Assembly (NCBI GenBank): GCA_009782615.1
Contig: WRIS01000004.1
Coordinates: forward strand, 62,001-126,000
Length of the DNA stretch: 64,000 nt
Reading direction: 5' to 3'
Source of the DNA: Eggerthellaceae bacterium
GTDB lineage: Bacteria > Actinomycetota > Coriobacteriia > Coriobacteriales > Eggerthellaceae
Numbering within the stretch: position 1 is the stretch's first letter; every line of letters begins with the position of its first letter. The notes under the pieces were generated by a model. It was given only the letters and a program-made list of their open reading frames with translations. It searched no databases and was not told the origin of the DNA. This document shows, piece after piece, positions 1-8,437 of the stretch. The translations under genes and the position numbers were made by a program.

Positions 1-166
1 CGTTAACTAAGATAACTTCAAAATCAGCAAAGGTTTGTCCGAGCAAAGAATCAAGGCAGCGGCAAAGATATTTTTGGGTGTTATACACTGGCACCACCAC
101 ACTGATGGTGGGTGTCGCCTGTGCTACCTGCACAGCGCTACTTTCTTTAAGGGGCAATTGTGTCAT
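1..166 (-). CDS. GT2 glycosyltransferase, partial (N-terminus only)
   Basis: Reads off the left edge, so only about 55 N-terminal residues are visible. After a short leader comes the opening strand of a GT-A family 2 fold, TISVVVPVYNTQKYL, followed by CLDSLLGQTF and FEVILVN. This is the classic nucleotide-sugar-binding start of GT2 enzymes that add sugars to surface polysaccharides at the inner membrane face. The ATG at 166-164 is the first start after the stop of the upstream gene (TAG, 183-181), 14 nt away, so the two are probably cotranscribed. The acceptor and sugar cannot be told from this fragment. Confidence 0.85.
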   Translation of the reverse strand, partial: MTQLPLKESSAVQVAQATPTISVVVPVYNTQKYLCRCLDSLLGQTFADFEVILVN

Positions 167-180
167 GCGGTTCTTGAACT

Positions 181-525
181 CTAATCTTCCTTATCGCTTT
201 TATGCTCGGCTAGGGCAATTTCTTGGGTGAGCGTATGAAGTTTTTCCCGTAGTTGGGCTATTTCAATAGTGGATATAAACTCACGCACAAAAAGAACTGC
301 AATTACGAATAAAAAAATGAAGTTTGCGGGAGATACGAAGCCGATAAGATCAGAGAAAAAATATGCTATTTGGGGAATTGCGGCAAGAAGGACAAAGCAT
401 GCTGCAAACAAAAACCAAAAAATTGTATCTGTTGCGTGGATTTCAGCTTTTTTAATTCGCCTTATTATAAATACAAAAACCAAAAGTGCGCAAACAACAA
501 GAAGTATTCTGAGTAATCCGTTCAT
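181..525 (-). CDS. DUF2304 family small membrane protein
   Basis: About 114 residues: an N-terminal membrane helix with a short basic stretch (RRIKKAE), two more hydrophobic segments, and a charged C-terminal region with heptad-like spacing (QLREKLHTLTQEIALAEHK). This matches DUF2304 proteins, which commonly sit beside dolichyl-phosphate-mannose-type GT2 enzymes, as here. Function is unknown; a membrane partner of the adjacent GT2 is likely by association. I chose the ATG at 525 because AGGTGA lies just upstream of it. A GTG at 534 is in frame but forms part of that ribosome binding site. The gene starts 5 nt after the stop of the upstream glycosyltransferase. Confidence 0.75.
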   Translation of the reverse strand: MNGLLRILLVVCALLVFVFIIRRIKKAEIHATDTIFWFLFAACFVLLAAIPQIAYFFSDLIGFVSPANFIFLFVIAVLFVREFISTIEIAQLREKLHTLTQEIALAEHKSDKED

Positions 526-530
526 GAGTA

Positions 531-1211
531 TCACCTAAACCATTGTAGTATCAGGATGGATATACAAGTTCTTAGCATATAAGATATTGATTTTGAAACA
601 CTAAGATAGCTTTCTCCGGTTAGTCGTTCCTGCATTTCAACAGGGACTTCAATAACTTTTGCTCCCTTGCGCAAACAATAGGCAATGGTGTCGGGTTCCG
701 GGGCAATATCGTGTTTGGTCACGAAAAGTTCAATCATTTTCGCATTATAGAGTCGCATACCTGAAGTAGGATCCTTGATTGATTTTCCCGTTGTCAGCTT
801 AATAAGTCCTGAAATTATGGAAGATCCGATTGTGCGGCTCGAGAATTTCTTTTTTTGCGTTATAAATCGCGATCCAATTACGATATCGGCATTAGTTTCT
901 CGCATTGCGTCAACCATAGGCTGGATATAATCCGGTTTGTGCTGTCCGTCAGCGTCAAACTGAAGAGCTGCATCATAGCCATTGCGATAGGCATATTTCA
1001 TTCCGGCTTGGAACCCGCCTGCAAGTCCTACATTAATGGGTAGGTTAACAATATTAAAAGCATTTTGCTCGCAAAGTTCTTTCGTTCTATCCGATGAGCC
1101 GTCGTTGACAACAACATAGTCAATAGAAGGTGTTAGTCTTTTCAACGAATTAACAGTAGTGACAATACTGCCTTCTTCGTTGTGTGCCGGTATTATTATC
1201 AATACTTTCAT
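531..1211 (-). CDS. GT2 glycosyltransferase, polyprenyl-phosphate sugar synthase type
   Basis: 226 residues opening with MKVLIIIPAHNEEGSI. VVNDGSSDRT and FDADGQHKPDYI carry the Asp residues that bind nucleotide and metal in GT2 enzymes, and GSRFI follows. The pattern is that of DPM1/ArnC-like enzymes that load a sugar onto a polyprenyl phosphate carrier. The adjacent DUF2304 gene is a usual companion. There is no large C-terminal membrane domain, so it may rely on that partner. The start is the ATG at 1211, preceded by AAAGAGG; a longer in-frame reading to 1253 lacks a ribosome binding site and homologous sequence. Substrate not determined. Confidence 0.85.
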   Translation of the reverse strand: MKVLIIIPAHNEEGSIVTTVNSLKRLTPSIDYVVVNDGSSDRTKELCEQNAFNIVNLPINVGLAGGFQAGMKYAYRNGYDAALQFDADGQHKPDYIQPMVDAMRETNADIVIGSRFITQKKKFSSRTIGSSIISGLIKLTTGKSIKDPTSGMRLYNAKMIELFVTKHDIAPEPDTIAYCLRKGAKVIEVPVEMQERLTGESYLSVSKSISYMLRTCISILILQWFR

Positions 1212-1320
1212 AGCCCTCTTTCGTTGACATATTTTGATTATAGCCCATTTCAAGCTATGAAGTTAATCGTGTGCGCCAAAGCTAAAGAGCTTCAACATAT
1301 ACGTTATATTTTTGACTTTC

Positions 1321-3138
1321 TTATTTGATAATGTTCTTGAGTGCTTCAACAAGGGTATTGTTATCGGTGCTGTTGCGTATGGCAATTCTCATAACTTGAC
1401 GGGTGGAGCCAAGTTTTTTCGTCAAATCTTTGACAAGAATGTTCCAATCTTTAAGAAGGGTTTCTGCCACGCTTTGCACACTCATATTATTGGTGAGCTC
1501 GACCATAAAATAGTTTGCTTGGGAAGGCATCACCTCAAGACCCTTGATTGCTGAAAGCAGGTCGAAGAAGCGCTTTCTTTCGGCACGAAAAAGGTTAAGC
1601 CCTTGTACATAATCGTTTTTATATTTCTCAGCAATTTGTAGATAGAATTCACCAAAGGAATTAATATTCCAAATTGCTACATCTTTTTTCACTAAGGCCA
1701 GTATCTCTAAGTTGGCAGTGACCATGATGCCAAGCCTGACTCCTGGCACCCCGTAGGATTTGGAGATAGATTTTATTACAATCAGGTTCGGGTAAGATTT
1801 CAGCAAACGGTCGTCTATGCAAGAATTGTTGAGTTCGTCTGAAAAATCTGCAAATGATTCATCCAGAATGAGGGTGATAGATTTTGATTTTGCCCAGTCT
1901 AGAACTTGGTCAAGTTCTTTTCTTGGAAGGTAATTGCCGCTGGGATTGTCGGGATTTATCAAAACCAGACTGGCAATATTTTTTTTGTCAAAGTGCTCGA
2001 TTATGTCGGTGGCTCCATAGCTAAAATCTTTGGTGCTGGGAACGAACACTTTGGTATCTTTGGTAATTGCTCTTTGAACATATTCTTCAAAGGTGGGCTT
2101 TATCAGCCCAATTGGTGTATCAACAAAACGAAGAAGGGAAGCAATAATCTCGGCTGCCCCATTTCCTACCACGACATAATCTTCGCTCACAGAAAAATTC
2201 TTTGCAGCCAACAAAGAATTGACTTTTGCGCCTGAAGGGTATTGCGCAATAAGCTTGTTGAAATTTGCTTTCATTTCATTGCAAAGGCGCGGTGGAGGAT
2301 AATAAGGGTTTACGAGATAGCAAAAATCTAAAAGATTTGGGTAGCGCCAATAGCCACCGTAGCGTTCTTGAAATTTTTCCAATTGTTCTTTTGGATTAGT
2401 GGTGAAAAGGGATGACGCAATATCAAGGTCTTGGATATCGTCTATTTCATACCAGAGCTGACCATTAAGCCTTTTTGCCTTTATTCCAGAATCATCAATC
2501 ATAATGAGGACACGAAGCACCTGTTCATGATATTCGTTGTTGCCGTAGGCTTTGCAATATGCCTCCAAAAAAGGAACGTAGTATGATCCGGAAAATTCTT
2601 TACTAAATTTGTAAATATTGACTGTTTTGTAGTAGTTGGGAATGTCTTTGAACACAAATTTCTTGCCCGGGACGCACGCAAGAATGTTGTCGTCTTCATC
2701 AATCTTTACGACGGTGCCGTCCATCCCGCTTGTATATTTATCAACAAGGGCAAGCGTTGGGCGACAGTCTCTAACAAGTTCTTCAAGAACGCTGTCCTCA
2801 AAAATCAGATCAGATTCAAGAAGAAGAGTGTCTTCTTGAACAAGCCAATCTTTCGTTAGAGCCAGAGAAACAATATTGTTAGTCGTGGCAAAATCCTTAT
2901 TTACCACGTAGTGTATTTCAGTAGCGATATCGAGTGTTGAGATATAGTCTTTGAGCTTTTCGCCTTCATATCCAATGGCAATAACGATACGAGACAGGTG
3001 GGGTCGCAGATTGTCAAGCTGCTTAAGCATGCGCTTAATAAGTGTTGTCCCGTTGACCTCAACCATACACTTTGTATTATTGCTGGTAAGCGCCCCGAGT
3101 CTTTTTCCCATGCCAGCCGCAAGAATGATTGCTTGCAC
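1321..3138 (-). CDS. Bifunctional nucleotidyltransferase / PLP aminotransferase, PntC-like
   Basis: 605 residues with two enzymes in one chain. Residues 1 to about 240 are a sugar-nucleotidyltransferase fold: LAAGMGKRLG followed by a conserved Lys in TKCMVEVNG, as in CTP:phosphocholine (LicC) and 2-aminoethylphosphonate (PntC) cytidylyltransferases. Residues from about 270 on are a fold-type I aminotransferase close to HisC, with NPDNPSGNY, DESFADF and the Schiff-base Lys near residue 460 in SISKSYGVPGVRLG. Known PntC proteins of phosphonate pathways show this fusion: the aminotransferase makes 2-aminoethylphosphonate and the other domain activates it as a CMP adduct. No pepM is in the window, so phosphocholine or another amino-alcohol phosphate stays possible. 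It lies in a surface-glycan locus, upstream of the GT2/DUF2304 pair on the same strand. Confidence 0.75.
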   Translation of the reverse strand: MQAIILAAGMGKRLGALTSNNTKCMVEVNGTTLIKRMLKQLDNLRPHLSRIVIAIGYEGEKLKDYISTLDIATEIHYVVNKDFATTNNIVSLALTKDWLVQEDTLLLESDLIFEDSVLEELVRDCRPTLALVDKYTSGMDGTVVKIDEDDNILACVPGKKFVFKDIPNYYKTVNIYKFSKEFSGSYYVPFLEAYCKAYGNNEYHEQVLRVLIMIDDSGIKAKRLNGQLWYEIDDIQDLDIASSLFTTNPKEQLEKFQERYGGYWRYPNLLDFCYLVNPYYPPPRLCNEMKANFNKLIAQYPSGAKVNSLLAAKNFSVSEDYVVVGNGAAEIIASLLRFVDTPIGLIKPTFEEYVQRAITKDTKVFVPSTKDFSYGATDIIEHFDKKNIASLVLINPDNPSGNYLPRKELDQVLDWAKSKSITLILDESFADFSDELNNSCIDDRLLKSYPNLIVIKSISKSYGVPGVRLGIMVTANLEILALVKKDVAIWNINSFGEFYLQIAEKYKNDYVQGLNLFRAERKRFFDLLSAIKGLEVMPSQANYFMVELTNNMSVQSVAETLLKDWNILVKDLTKKLGSTRQVMRIAIRNSTDNNTLVEALKNIIK

Positions 3139-3346
3139 CGATACCTCTTTTCTACCGCCATCGCTTGAAGATATTCAACGATACTATGTATTCTATTGCA
3201 TGTCGAGAGATAGGACTACTGAGAGCTTGTTATGTTCGATATGCGGGTTTGCAATCCTACATATCTCAATTTGCGCGTGTTGCGTGATAAAATTCATGCT
3301 AAAGCGTAAGGATAGTTGATAAAAAGCTTAGTAACAGAGGGGCTTT

Positions 3347-4474
3347 ATGACACAAATAAAAGGATGCTATTTGCACTATCGCGATGTTTTGCACAATAAA
3401 ATGCCAGGTGGAATAGAAAAAAAAGTCGCGGCGCAGATAAAGGCCTTCAACGATGCGGGACTGGCTTGTGATTTTATTCTTTGCGAACAACCAGAAACTA
3501 CTGTTTCGAAGGTTCTTTCATGCTTGCCGTTTTTTTCTGATGGAATCAAGTGGCCGGATCCCAGCAAAATGGCCGAGTATTCCTATGTTTATATCCGACG
3601 CCCTCGCTTTGCCAGCAAAGAACTTCTTCAATTCCTGCGGAATACGAAGAAGGAAAACCCCCATGTACAAATTATCTATGAAATACCAACGTATCCCTAC
3701 GACGGGGAAATGAGAACGCCCATTTTTTATCCAGCGTTTATCAAGGATAGGATGAATCGAAAGCATCTTCGAAAGTATCTTAATCGCATTGCGGTTCTTG
3801 TGGATGAAGAAGAGGTATTCGGAATAGAGACCATCAAGATTACAAACGGAATAGATCTTTCTCATATTGTGCCGAAAGCTCCAGTGCCGAATCTTGATGA
3901 GGTACACATAATCTCTGTAGCACGCTTTGAGCGATGGCACGGAATTGATCGACTTGTTTCAGGTATGCTTGATTATTATCAGAAAGGCTCTTCGCAGAGA
4001 AGAATTGTTCTTCATGTTGTTGGGACGGGAGGCGTACTTAAACCACTTGTTAAGTGGATTAAGAATGCTGGATTGGAAAGCTCTGTTCTTTTTCATGGAT
4101 ACTGCAATTCTGCCGAACTTGATTCTCTTTATGACCAGTGCTCTCTTGCCGTTGAGTCTCTCGGGTTCCATCGTAGGGCAGGATTGACTGTTTCAGCATC
4201 GCTAAAAAGTCGAGAGTATCTGGCAAAAGGTATTCCATTCATCAGCGCTAATGAAATAGATCTTTTTCCCGACAAGCCTGTCGACTTTTTTCTACAAATA
4301 CCAAGCGATGAGACTTCGGTTGATATCGACAAGCTTCTTGAATTTCATGATAGCCTCTATGCTTCTGAGTCGCAGGAAAGCCTCATAAAGCGCATGCGTG
4401 CATTTGCCGAAGCCCACATTGGCATGAATCAGGCTATGCAAAAGGTCACCAACTACATCCTAGAGAACAACTAA
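3347..4474 (+). CDS. GT4-like glycosyltransferase (GT-B fold)
   Basis: 375 residues. The N-terminal half has PGGIEKKVAAQIKAF, a donor-side glycine loop followed by a helix. The C-terminal half has the GT-B nucleotide-sugar domain: VHIISVARFERWHGIDRLV, VLHVVGTGG, LFHGYCNSAELDSLYDQCSLAVESLG and REYLAKGIPFIS. The usual GT4 EX7E motif appears altered around LGFHRRAGLTVSASLKSREY. It probably adds a sugar to the growing surface glycan in the cytoplasm. AGAGG lies 7 nt before the ATG. It is divergent from the nucleotidyltransferase gene across a 208-nt gap and starts a rightward run of six genes. Confidence 0.8.
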   Translation: MTQIKGCYLHYRDVLHNKMPGGIEKKVAAQIKAFNDAGLACDFILCEQPETTVSKVLSCLPFFSDGIKWPDPSKMAEYSYVYIRRPRFASKELLQFLRNTKKENPHVQIIYEIPTYPYDGEMRTPIFYPAFIKDRMNRKHLRKYLNRIAVLVDEEEVFGIETIKITNGIDLSHIVPKAPVPNLDEVHIISVARFERWHGIDRLVSGMLDYYQKGSSQRRIVLHVVGTGGVLKPLVKWIKNAGLESSVLFHGYCNSAELDSLYDQCSLAVESLGFHRRAGLTVSASLKSREYLAKGIPFISANEIDLFPDKPVDFFLQIPSDETSVDIDKLLEFHDSLYASESQESLIKRMRAFAEAHIGMNQAMQKVTNYILENN

Positions 4475-4569
4475 AATGATTATAATATATTCGAAAGAAA
4501 TTTCTCGTATCGCCACTTCAAAAGGTCGCAGATAGGGTAGCCTTAAAAGGAGAAAGCTGATAGTATCCC

Positions 4570-5364
4570 ATGTTTGAAGCTAGAGACCATACATTCGCTA
4601 TCTGCGCTTATGGGGAATCTCCCTACTTGCAAGAGTGCATCGAATCGCTTGTTGCTCAAAGCATTACCAGCAATATCATTATGGCGACATCGACTCCGAA
4701 TACTTATCTTGAGGAACTAGCGCAAAGATATAAAATTCCTCTGTATGTTAATCAGGCATCAGCGGGAATAGCGTCGGACTGGAATTTTGCGTATGACCAA
4801 GCAAAAAGCAAGCTTGTTACCATTGCGCATCAAGACGATATTTATCATTGCAACTATACCTCTTCGGTACTGACGCGTATAAACGAGGCAATGAACCCCT
4901 TGATCTTTTTCACAAATTACGGAGAACTGCGCAATAATGAGCGAGTTGAGAAAAATAGGCTATTAACTATTAAGAGAGCATTATTAAAACCCCTTGAAGT
5001 AAAATCAAGGCAAAATAGCATTTTTTGGAGACGAAGGGTACTTTCGTTGGGGGCGGCTATTTGTTGTCCTTCGGTAACAATGGTCAAGCAAGCTCTTCCA
5101 AATCCTCTTTTTCGCGAGGGCTTTAAGACGAATCTTGATTGGGACGCATGGGAAAGGTTGTCCCTTCTCAAAGGCTCCTTTGTGTACGATTCAAATATTC
5201 TTATGTATCACCGCATCCACGAAGAATCAACGACCACTAAACTCATTGAAGATAAGACACGAAACGCAGAAGACGAATCGTTGTTTTTGCGGTTCTGGCC
5301 GCGACCGATAGCAAAGCTTATCAATATCGTTTATGCTCAATCGCAGAATAGTAATACTCTGTGA
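4570..5364 (+). CDS. GT2 family glycosyltransferase
   Basis: 264 residues. FAICAYGESPYLQECIESL is the GT-A start, and IAHQDDIYHCNYT supplies the DxD-like metal site (QDD). LDWDAWERLSLLKG resembles the acceptor-side motif of rhamnosyl/hexosyl GT2 enzymes, and ILMYHRIHEESTT follows. The only plausible ribosome binding site, AAGGAG, lies 17 nt before the ATG, which is long, and an in-frame stop directly precedes it, so translation may be inefficient or coupled. The gene sits between a GT4-like gene and the uronic-acid pathway genes, all on the same strand. Donor and acceptor are unknown. Confidence 0.8.
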   Translation: MFEARDHTFAICAYGESPYLQECIESLVAQSITSNIIMATSTPNTYLEELAQRYKIPLYVNQASAGIASDWNFAYDQAKSKLVTIAHQDDIYHCNYTSSVLTRINEAMNPLIFFTNYGELRNNERVEKNRLLTIKRALLKPLEVKSRQNSIFWRRRVLSLGAAICCPSVTMVKQALPNPLFREGFKTNLDWDAWERLSLLKGSFVYDSNILMYHRIHEESTTTKLIEDKTRNAEDESLFLRFWPRPIAKLINIVYAQSQNSNTL

Positions 5365-5410
5365 TTGTGGTTGTCTGCGCTATTGCTTGATAAAAGTATG
5401 AGTATCATGA

Positions 5411-6760
5411 ATGTCGATAAGTGAAAACATGGTGAAAATGAAAAATATGAAAGAATTCTTGCTTGAAAAAATTGAAAACCGTACGCTTGTTGTCGGCGTG
5501 GTCGGCTTGGGCTATGTGGGGCTTCCGCTTGCCGTTGAAAAGGCGAAGGCGGGTTTCAAAACCATTGGTTTTGATGTGCAGGATGAAAAAGTTGACCTGG
5601 TAAATTCTGGGAAAAACTATATTGGCGATGTAATCGACGATGATCTTGCCTCACTTGTCAGGGCAGGAACGCTATCGGCAACAACGGATTTCAAGACAGT
5701 GGCGAGTTGCGATTTTGTTGCTATTTGCGTTCCAACTCCGCTTGATTCACACCAGCAGCCCGACACTTCCTATATTGAACAGTCCACCAAAGAAATTGCA
5801 AAGCATCTGAAACCTTCAACAATTGTGGTTTTAGAATCAACCACCTACCCAGGCACCACCGAAGAACTGGTAAAGCCGCTACTTGAGGAAGGGTCGGGAC
5901 TTCGCTGCGGTACTGACTTCTATCTGGGATTTTCACCCGAAAGAGTTGACCCAGGCAATGCTGTCTACAAGACAAAGAACACGCCAAAAGTGGTGGGGGC
6001 GATTGGACAAGACGCTACCGAAGTTATCTCTGCCGTGTACAAGGCTGTTCTCGAAGGCGAAATTACCCAAGTCTCAACACCGCGAATTGCAGAAATGGAA
6101 AAGATACTTGAGAACACCTATCGAAATGTCAATATTGGGCTTGTTAACGAACTCGCCATGCTTTGCGAGCAAATGGATATCAACATTTGGGAAGTTATTG
6201 ATGCGGCAAAAACAAAGCCCTATGGATTCGCTGCATTTTACCCAGGTCCTGGGCTTGGTGGTCACTGCATTCCCCTTGACCCGTATTACCTTTCCTGGAA
6301 AGCGCGTGAGTTCGGCTTCCATACTTCGATGATTGAGGCGTCTATGGCGGTGAACGACCGCATGCCTATCTATTGCGTTGACCGCGCTGCAAAAATACTT
6401 AATCGTTTTTCAAAACCCATGAATGGGTCTTCGGTCTTGATTTTAGGGGTTGCCTACAAGCAAGATATTGACGATTATCGCGAATCACCTGCGCTAAAGG
6501 TTATTGATGAACTGAAAGCGCGGGGGGCAAAGGTCTCCTATTATGACCCGTGGATTCCCGCATTTCGCTATCGGGAGCAGGACTATTCTTCCCTTCCAAG
6601 TTTAGATGCTGATACGTTGGCTGCGTTTGATTTGGTGGTAATTTGTGCATCTCATTCCAATGTTGACTATGAATTGGTGCAGCAGCATGCTTCGTATATC
6701 TTTGATGCAAAAAATGCTATGAAAAACATTGCGAACCGCGGCAATGTCGAGGTTTTGTAA
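5411..6760 (+). CDS. wbpA: UDP-N-acetylglucosamine 6-dehydrogenase (WbpA-like)
   Basis: 449 residues of the UDP-glucose/GDP-mannose dehydrogenase family. The Rossmann motif is GVVGLGYVGLPLAVEKA near residues 27-45. The catalytic loop is GPGLGGHCIPLDPYYL with the nucleophile Cys. The C-terminal UDP-binding domain contains ILGVAYKQDIDDYRESPALK. Family members oxidise C6 of a UDP-sugar twice with NAD+. With wbpB, wbpD and wbpE directly downstream, the likely substrate is UDP-GlcNAc, giving UDP-GlcNAcA. Several Met codons lie near the start (5411, 5429, 5435, 5444) and no ribosome binding site clearly decides between them. Confidence 0.85.
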   Translation: MSISENMVKMKNMKEFLLEKIENRTLVVGVVGLGYVGLPLAVEKAKAGFKTIGFDVQDEKVDLVNSGKNYIGDVIDDDLASLVRAGTLSATTDFKTVASCDFVAICVPTPLDSHQQPDTSYIEQSTKEIAKHLKPSTIVVLESTTYPGTTEELVKPLLEEGSGLRCGTDFYLGFSPERVDPGNAVYKTKNTPKVVGAIGQDATEVISAVYKAVLEGEITQVSTPRIAEMEKILENTYRNVNIGLVNELAMLCEQMDINIWEVIDAAKTKPYGFAAFYPGPGLGGHCIPLDPYYLSWKAREFGFHTSMIEASMAVNDRMPIYCVDRAAKILNRFSKPMNGSSVLILGVAYKQDIDDYRESPALKVIDELKARGAKVSYYDPWIPAFRYREQDYSSLPSLDADTLAAFDLVVICASHSNVDYELVQQHASYIFDAKNAMKNIANRGNVEVL

Positions 6761-6797
6761 GGGTCGTTGAGAACCACCACACAGGAAAGGGGCACAA

Positions 6798-7877
6798 TTG
6801 AAATACGCACTTATCGGATGTGGCAGAATAGCGACGAACCATATCACGGCTGCTCGCGATAACGATTTCGAAATTGTTGCGCTCTGCGATGTTGATGCGG
6901 CATCTATGGAAAGCCTGCTGGCAAAGCACGGCCTTGAAAAAGATTCTTCCATCAAGCGGTATACCGATTATCAACAAATGCTTGCTGAAGAGTCCAGTAT
7001 TGAACTGATTGCCATAGCAACAGAAAGCGGTATTCATGCCCGCATTGCGCTTGATTGTATTAAGGCGCACAAGCACCTAATAATCGAAAAGCCCATTGCG
7101 ATGTCAATCAACGACGCTAACGAAATTGTCGAAGAAGCAAAGCGAGCAGGAGTTCTGGTTGCTGCGTGCCATCAAAATAGGTTCAATGATGCTATCCAAA
7201 AACTTCGCCACGCGGTGGAATCAGGGCGTTTCGGAAAGATTTCTCACGGTAGTATCCACGTGCGCTGGAATCGAAGGCAAGACTACTATACACAGGCTCC
7301 TTGGCGCGGAACTTGGGAACAAGACGGCGGCTGCCTTATGAACCAGTGTATTCACGGAATCGACCTTCTTTGCTGGATGATGGAAAGTCCTGTTGAATCT
7401 GTTTACGCACAAACAAGAAAGCGTTTTCATGACTATATTGAAGCCGAAGATATCGGTATGGCTGTTCTGACCTTTGCTAACGGCTCTATTGCGACCATCG
7501 AGGGAACCACCAACGTCTATCCAGAAAACCTTGAAGAGGCTCTCTGTCTTTTCGGGCAAGACGGAACGGTGAAAATTGGGGGCAAATCGGTTAACGCAGT
7601 AGAGGTTTGGAAGTTTATTGACAGTACTGAAGAAGATAAGCAGCAAGAAGGCTTCAGTGAGCAGGTCTTGAATATATACGGCAATGGACACACCCTTCTT
7701 TACGCAGACATGAAACAGGCAATTGTCGAGGGAAGAAAGCCTTACGTTGACGCAGTAGCTGGCCGCGGAGCGCTCGAAGTTGTGCTTGCTATGTACAAGA
7801 GTCAAAAAACAGGCTTACCAGTGCGCTTGCCCTTAGAGGATTTCTCAAGTGAAGAAATGCAAGGAGAGTTTTCATGA
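6798..7877 (+). CDS. wbpB: Gfo/Idh/MocA oxidoreductase (WbpB-like UDP-sugar 3-dehydrogenase)
   Basis: 359 residues. The N-terminal NAD-binding domain has YALIGCGRIATNH. EKPIAMSINDANEIV holds the conserved EKP Lys of the family. GGCLMNQCIHGIDLLCWMM is the typical His-containing segment near the active site. In the WbpABDE pathway this enzyme oxidises C3 of UDP-GlcNAcA so that WbpE can aminate it. The start is TTG at 6798, supported by AGGAAAGGGG just upstream. It overlaps the next gene by 4 nt (ATGA). Assignment to WbpB rests on family plus operon context. Confidence 0.8.
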   Translation: MKYALIGCGRIATNHITAARDNDFEIVALCDVDAASMESLLAKHGLEKDSSIKRYTDYQQMLAEESSIELIAIATESGIHARIALDCIKAHKHLIIEKPIAMSINDANEIVEEAKRAGVLVAACHQNRFNDAIQKLRHAVESGRFGKISHGSIHVRWNRRQDYYTQAPWRGTWEQDGGCLMNQCIHGIDLLCWMMESPVESVYAQTRKRFHDYIEAEDIGMAVLTFANGSIATIEGTTNVYPENLEEALCLFGQDGTVKIGGKSVNAVEVWKFIDSTEEDKQQEGFSEQVLNIYGNGHTLLYADMKQAIVEGRKPYVDAVAGRGALEVVLAMYKSQKTGLPVRLPLEDFSSEEMQGEFS

Positions 7878-8437
7878 GCGAGCATTTCATACATGAAAGT
7901 GCCTTTGTTGATGAAGGGGTTACCATTGGTGACGGTACTTCAATATGGCATTTCTGCCACGTGCAATCAGGGGCGGTAATAGGAGAAAGTTGTAGTCTTG
8001 GGCAAAATGTCTACGTTGGGAGCAGCGCGATAATCGGTAAAGGCACAAAGATTCAAAATAATGTGTCAATCTATGAAGGCGTTGTGCTTGAGGACTATGT
8101 TTTCTGTGGGCCGTCGTGCGTTTTTACGAATGACCTTACCCCCCGAGCGAAATATCCAAAAGGAAATCAAGCTTACCTAAAAACCCTTGTTCGCACAGGA
8201 GCTTCAATTGGTGCAAATGCGACTATCGTTTGTGGCACGGAAATTGGGAATTGGGCGATTATTGGTGCGGGAGCAGTGGTGGTGAAAGATGTTCCCGCGC
8301 ATGCTTTGATGCTTGGCGTGCCCGCAAAAAAATGTGGCTGGGTCTGCGAATGTGGTGAAACGCTGCCAGCTTCGTTGCGCTGTGATGCTTGCGGGCGGGC
8401 ATATCGGGAAGTAGAAAAAGGGCTGGTTGAAGTTTAA
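7874..8437 (+). CDS. wbpD: UDP-amino-sugar N-acetyltransferase (WbpD-like)
   Basis: 187 residues made mostly of left-handed beta-helix hexapeptide repeats (IGDGTSIWHFCHV, IGESCSLGQNVYVG, IGAGAVVVKDVPAH). LTPRAKYPKG and GVPAKKCGWVC are typical of WbpD/WlbB acetyltransferases. The last 35 residues carry four Cys (CECGE and CDACGR), a possible small zinc ribbon. Expected role: acetyl-CoA-dependent acetylation of the 3-amino group, giving UDP-2,3-diacetamido-glucuronic acid. It overlaps wbpB by 4 nt, and its stop overlaps the start of wbpE by 1 nt, so translation is probably coupled. Confidence 0.85.
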   Translation: MSEHFIHESAFVDEGVTIGDGTSIWHFCHVQSGAVIGESCSLGQNVYVGSSAIIGKGTKIQNNVSIYEGVVLEDYVFCGPSCVFTNDLTPRAKYPKGNQAYLKTLVRTGASIGANATIVCGTEIGNWAIIGAGAVVVKDVPAHALMLGVPAKKCGWVCECGETLPASLRCDACGRAYREVEKGLVEV

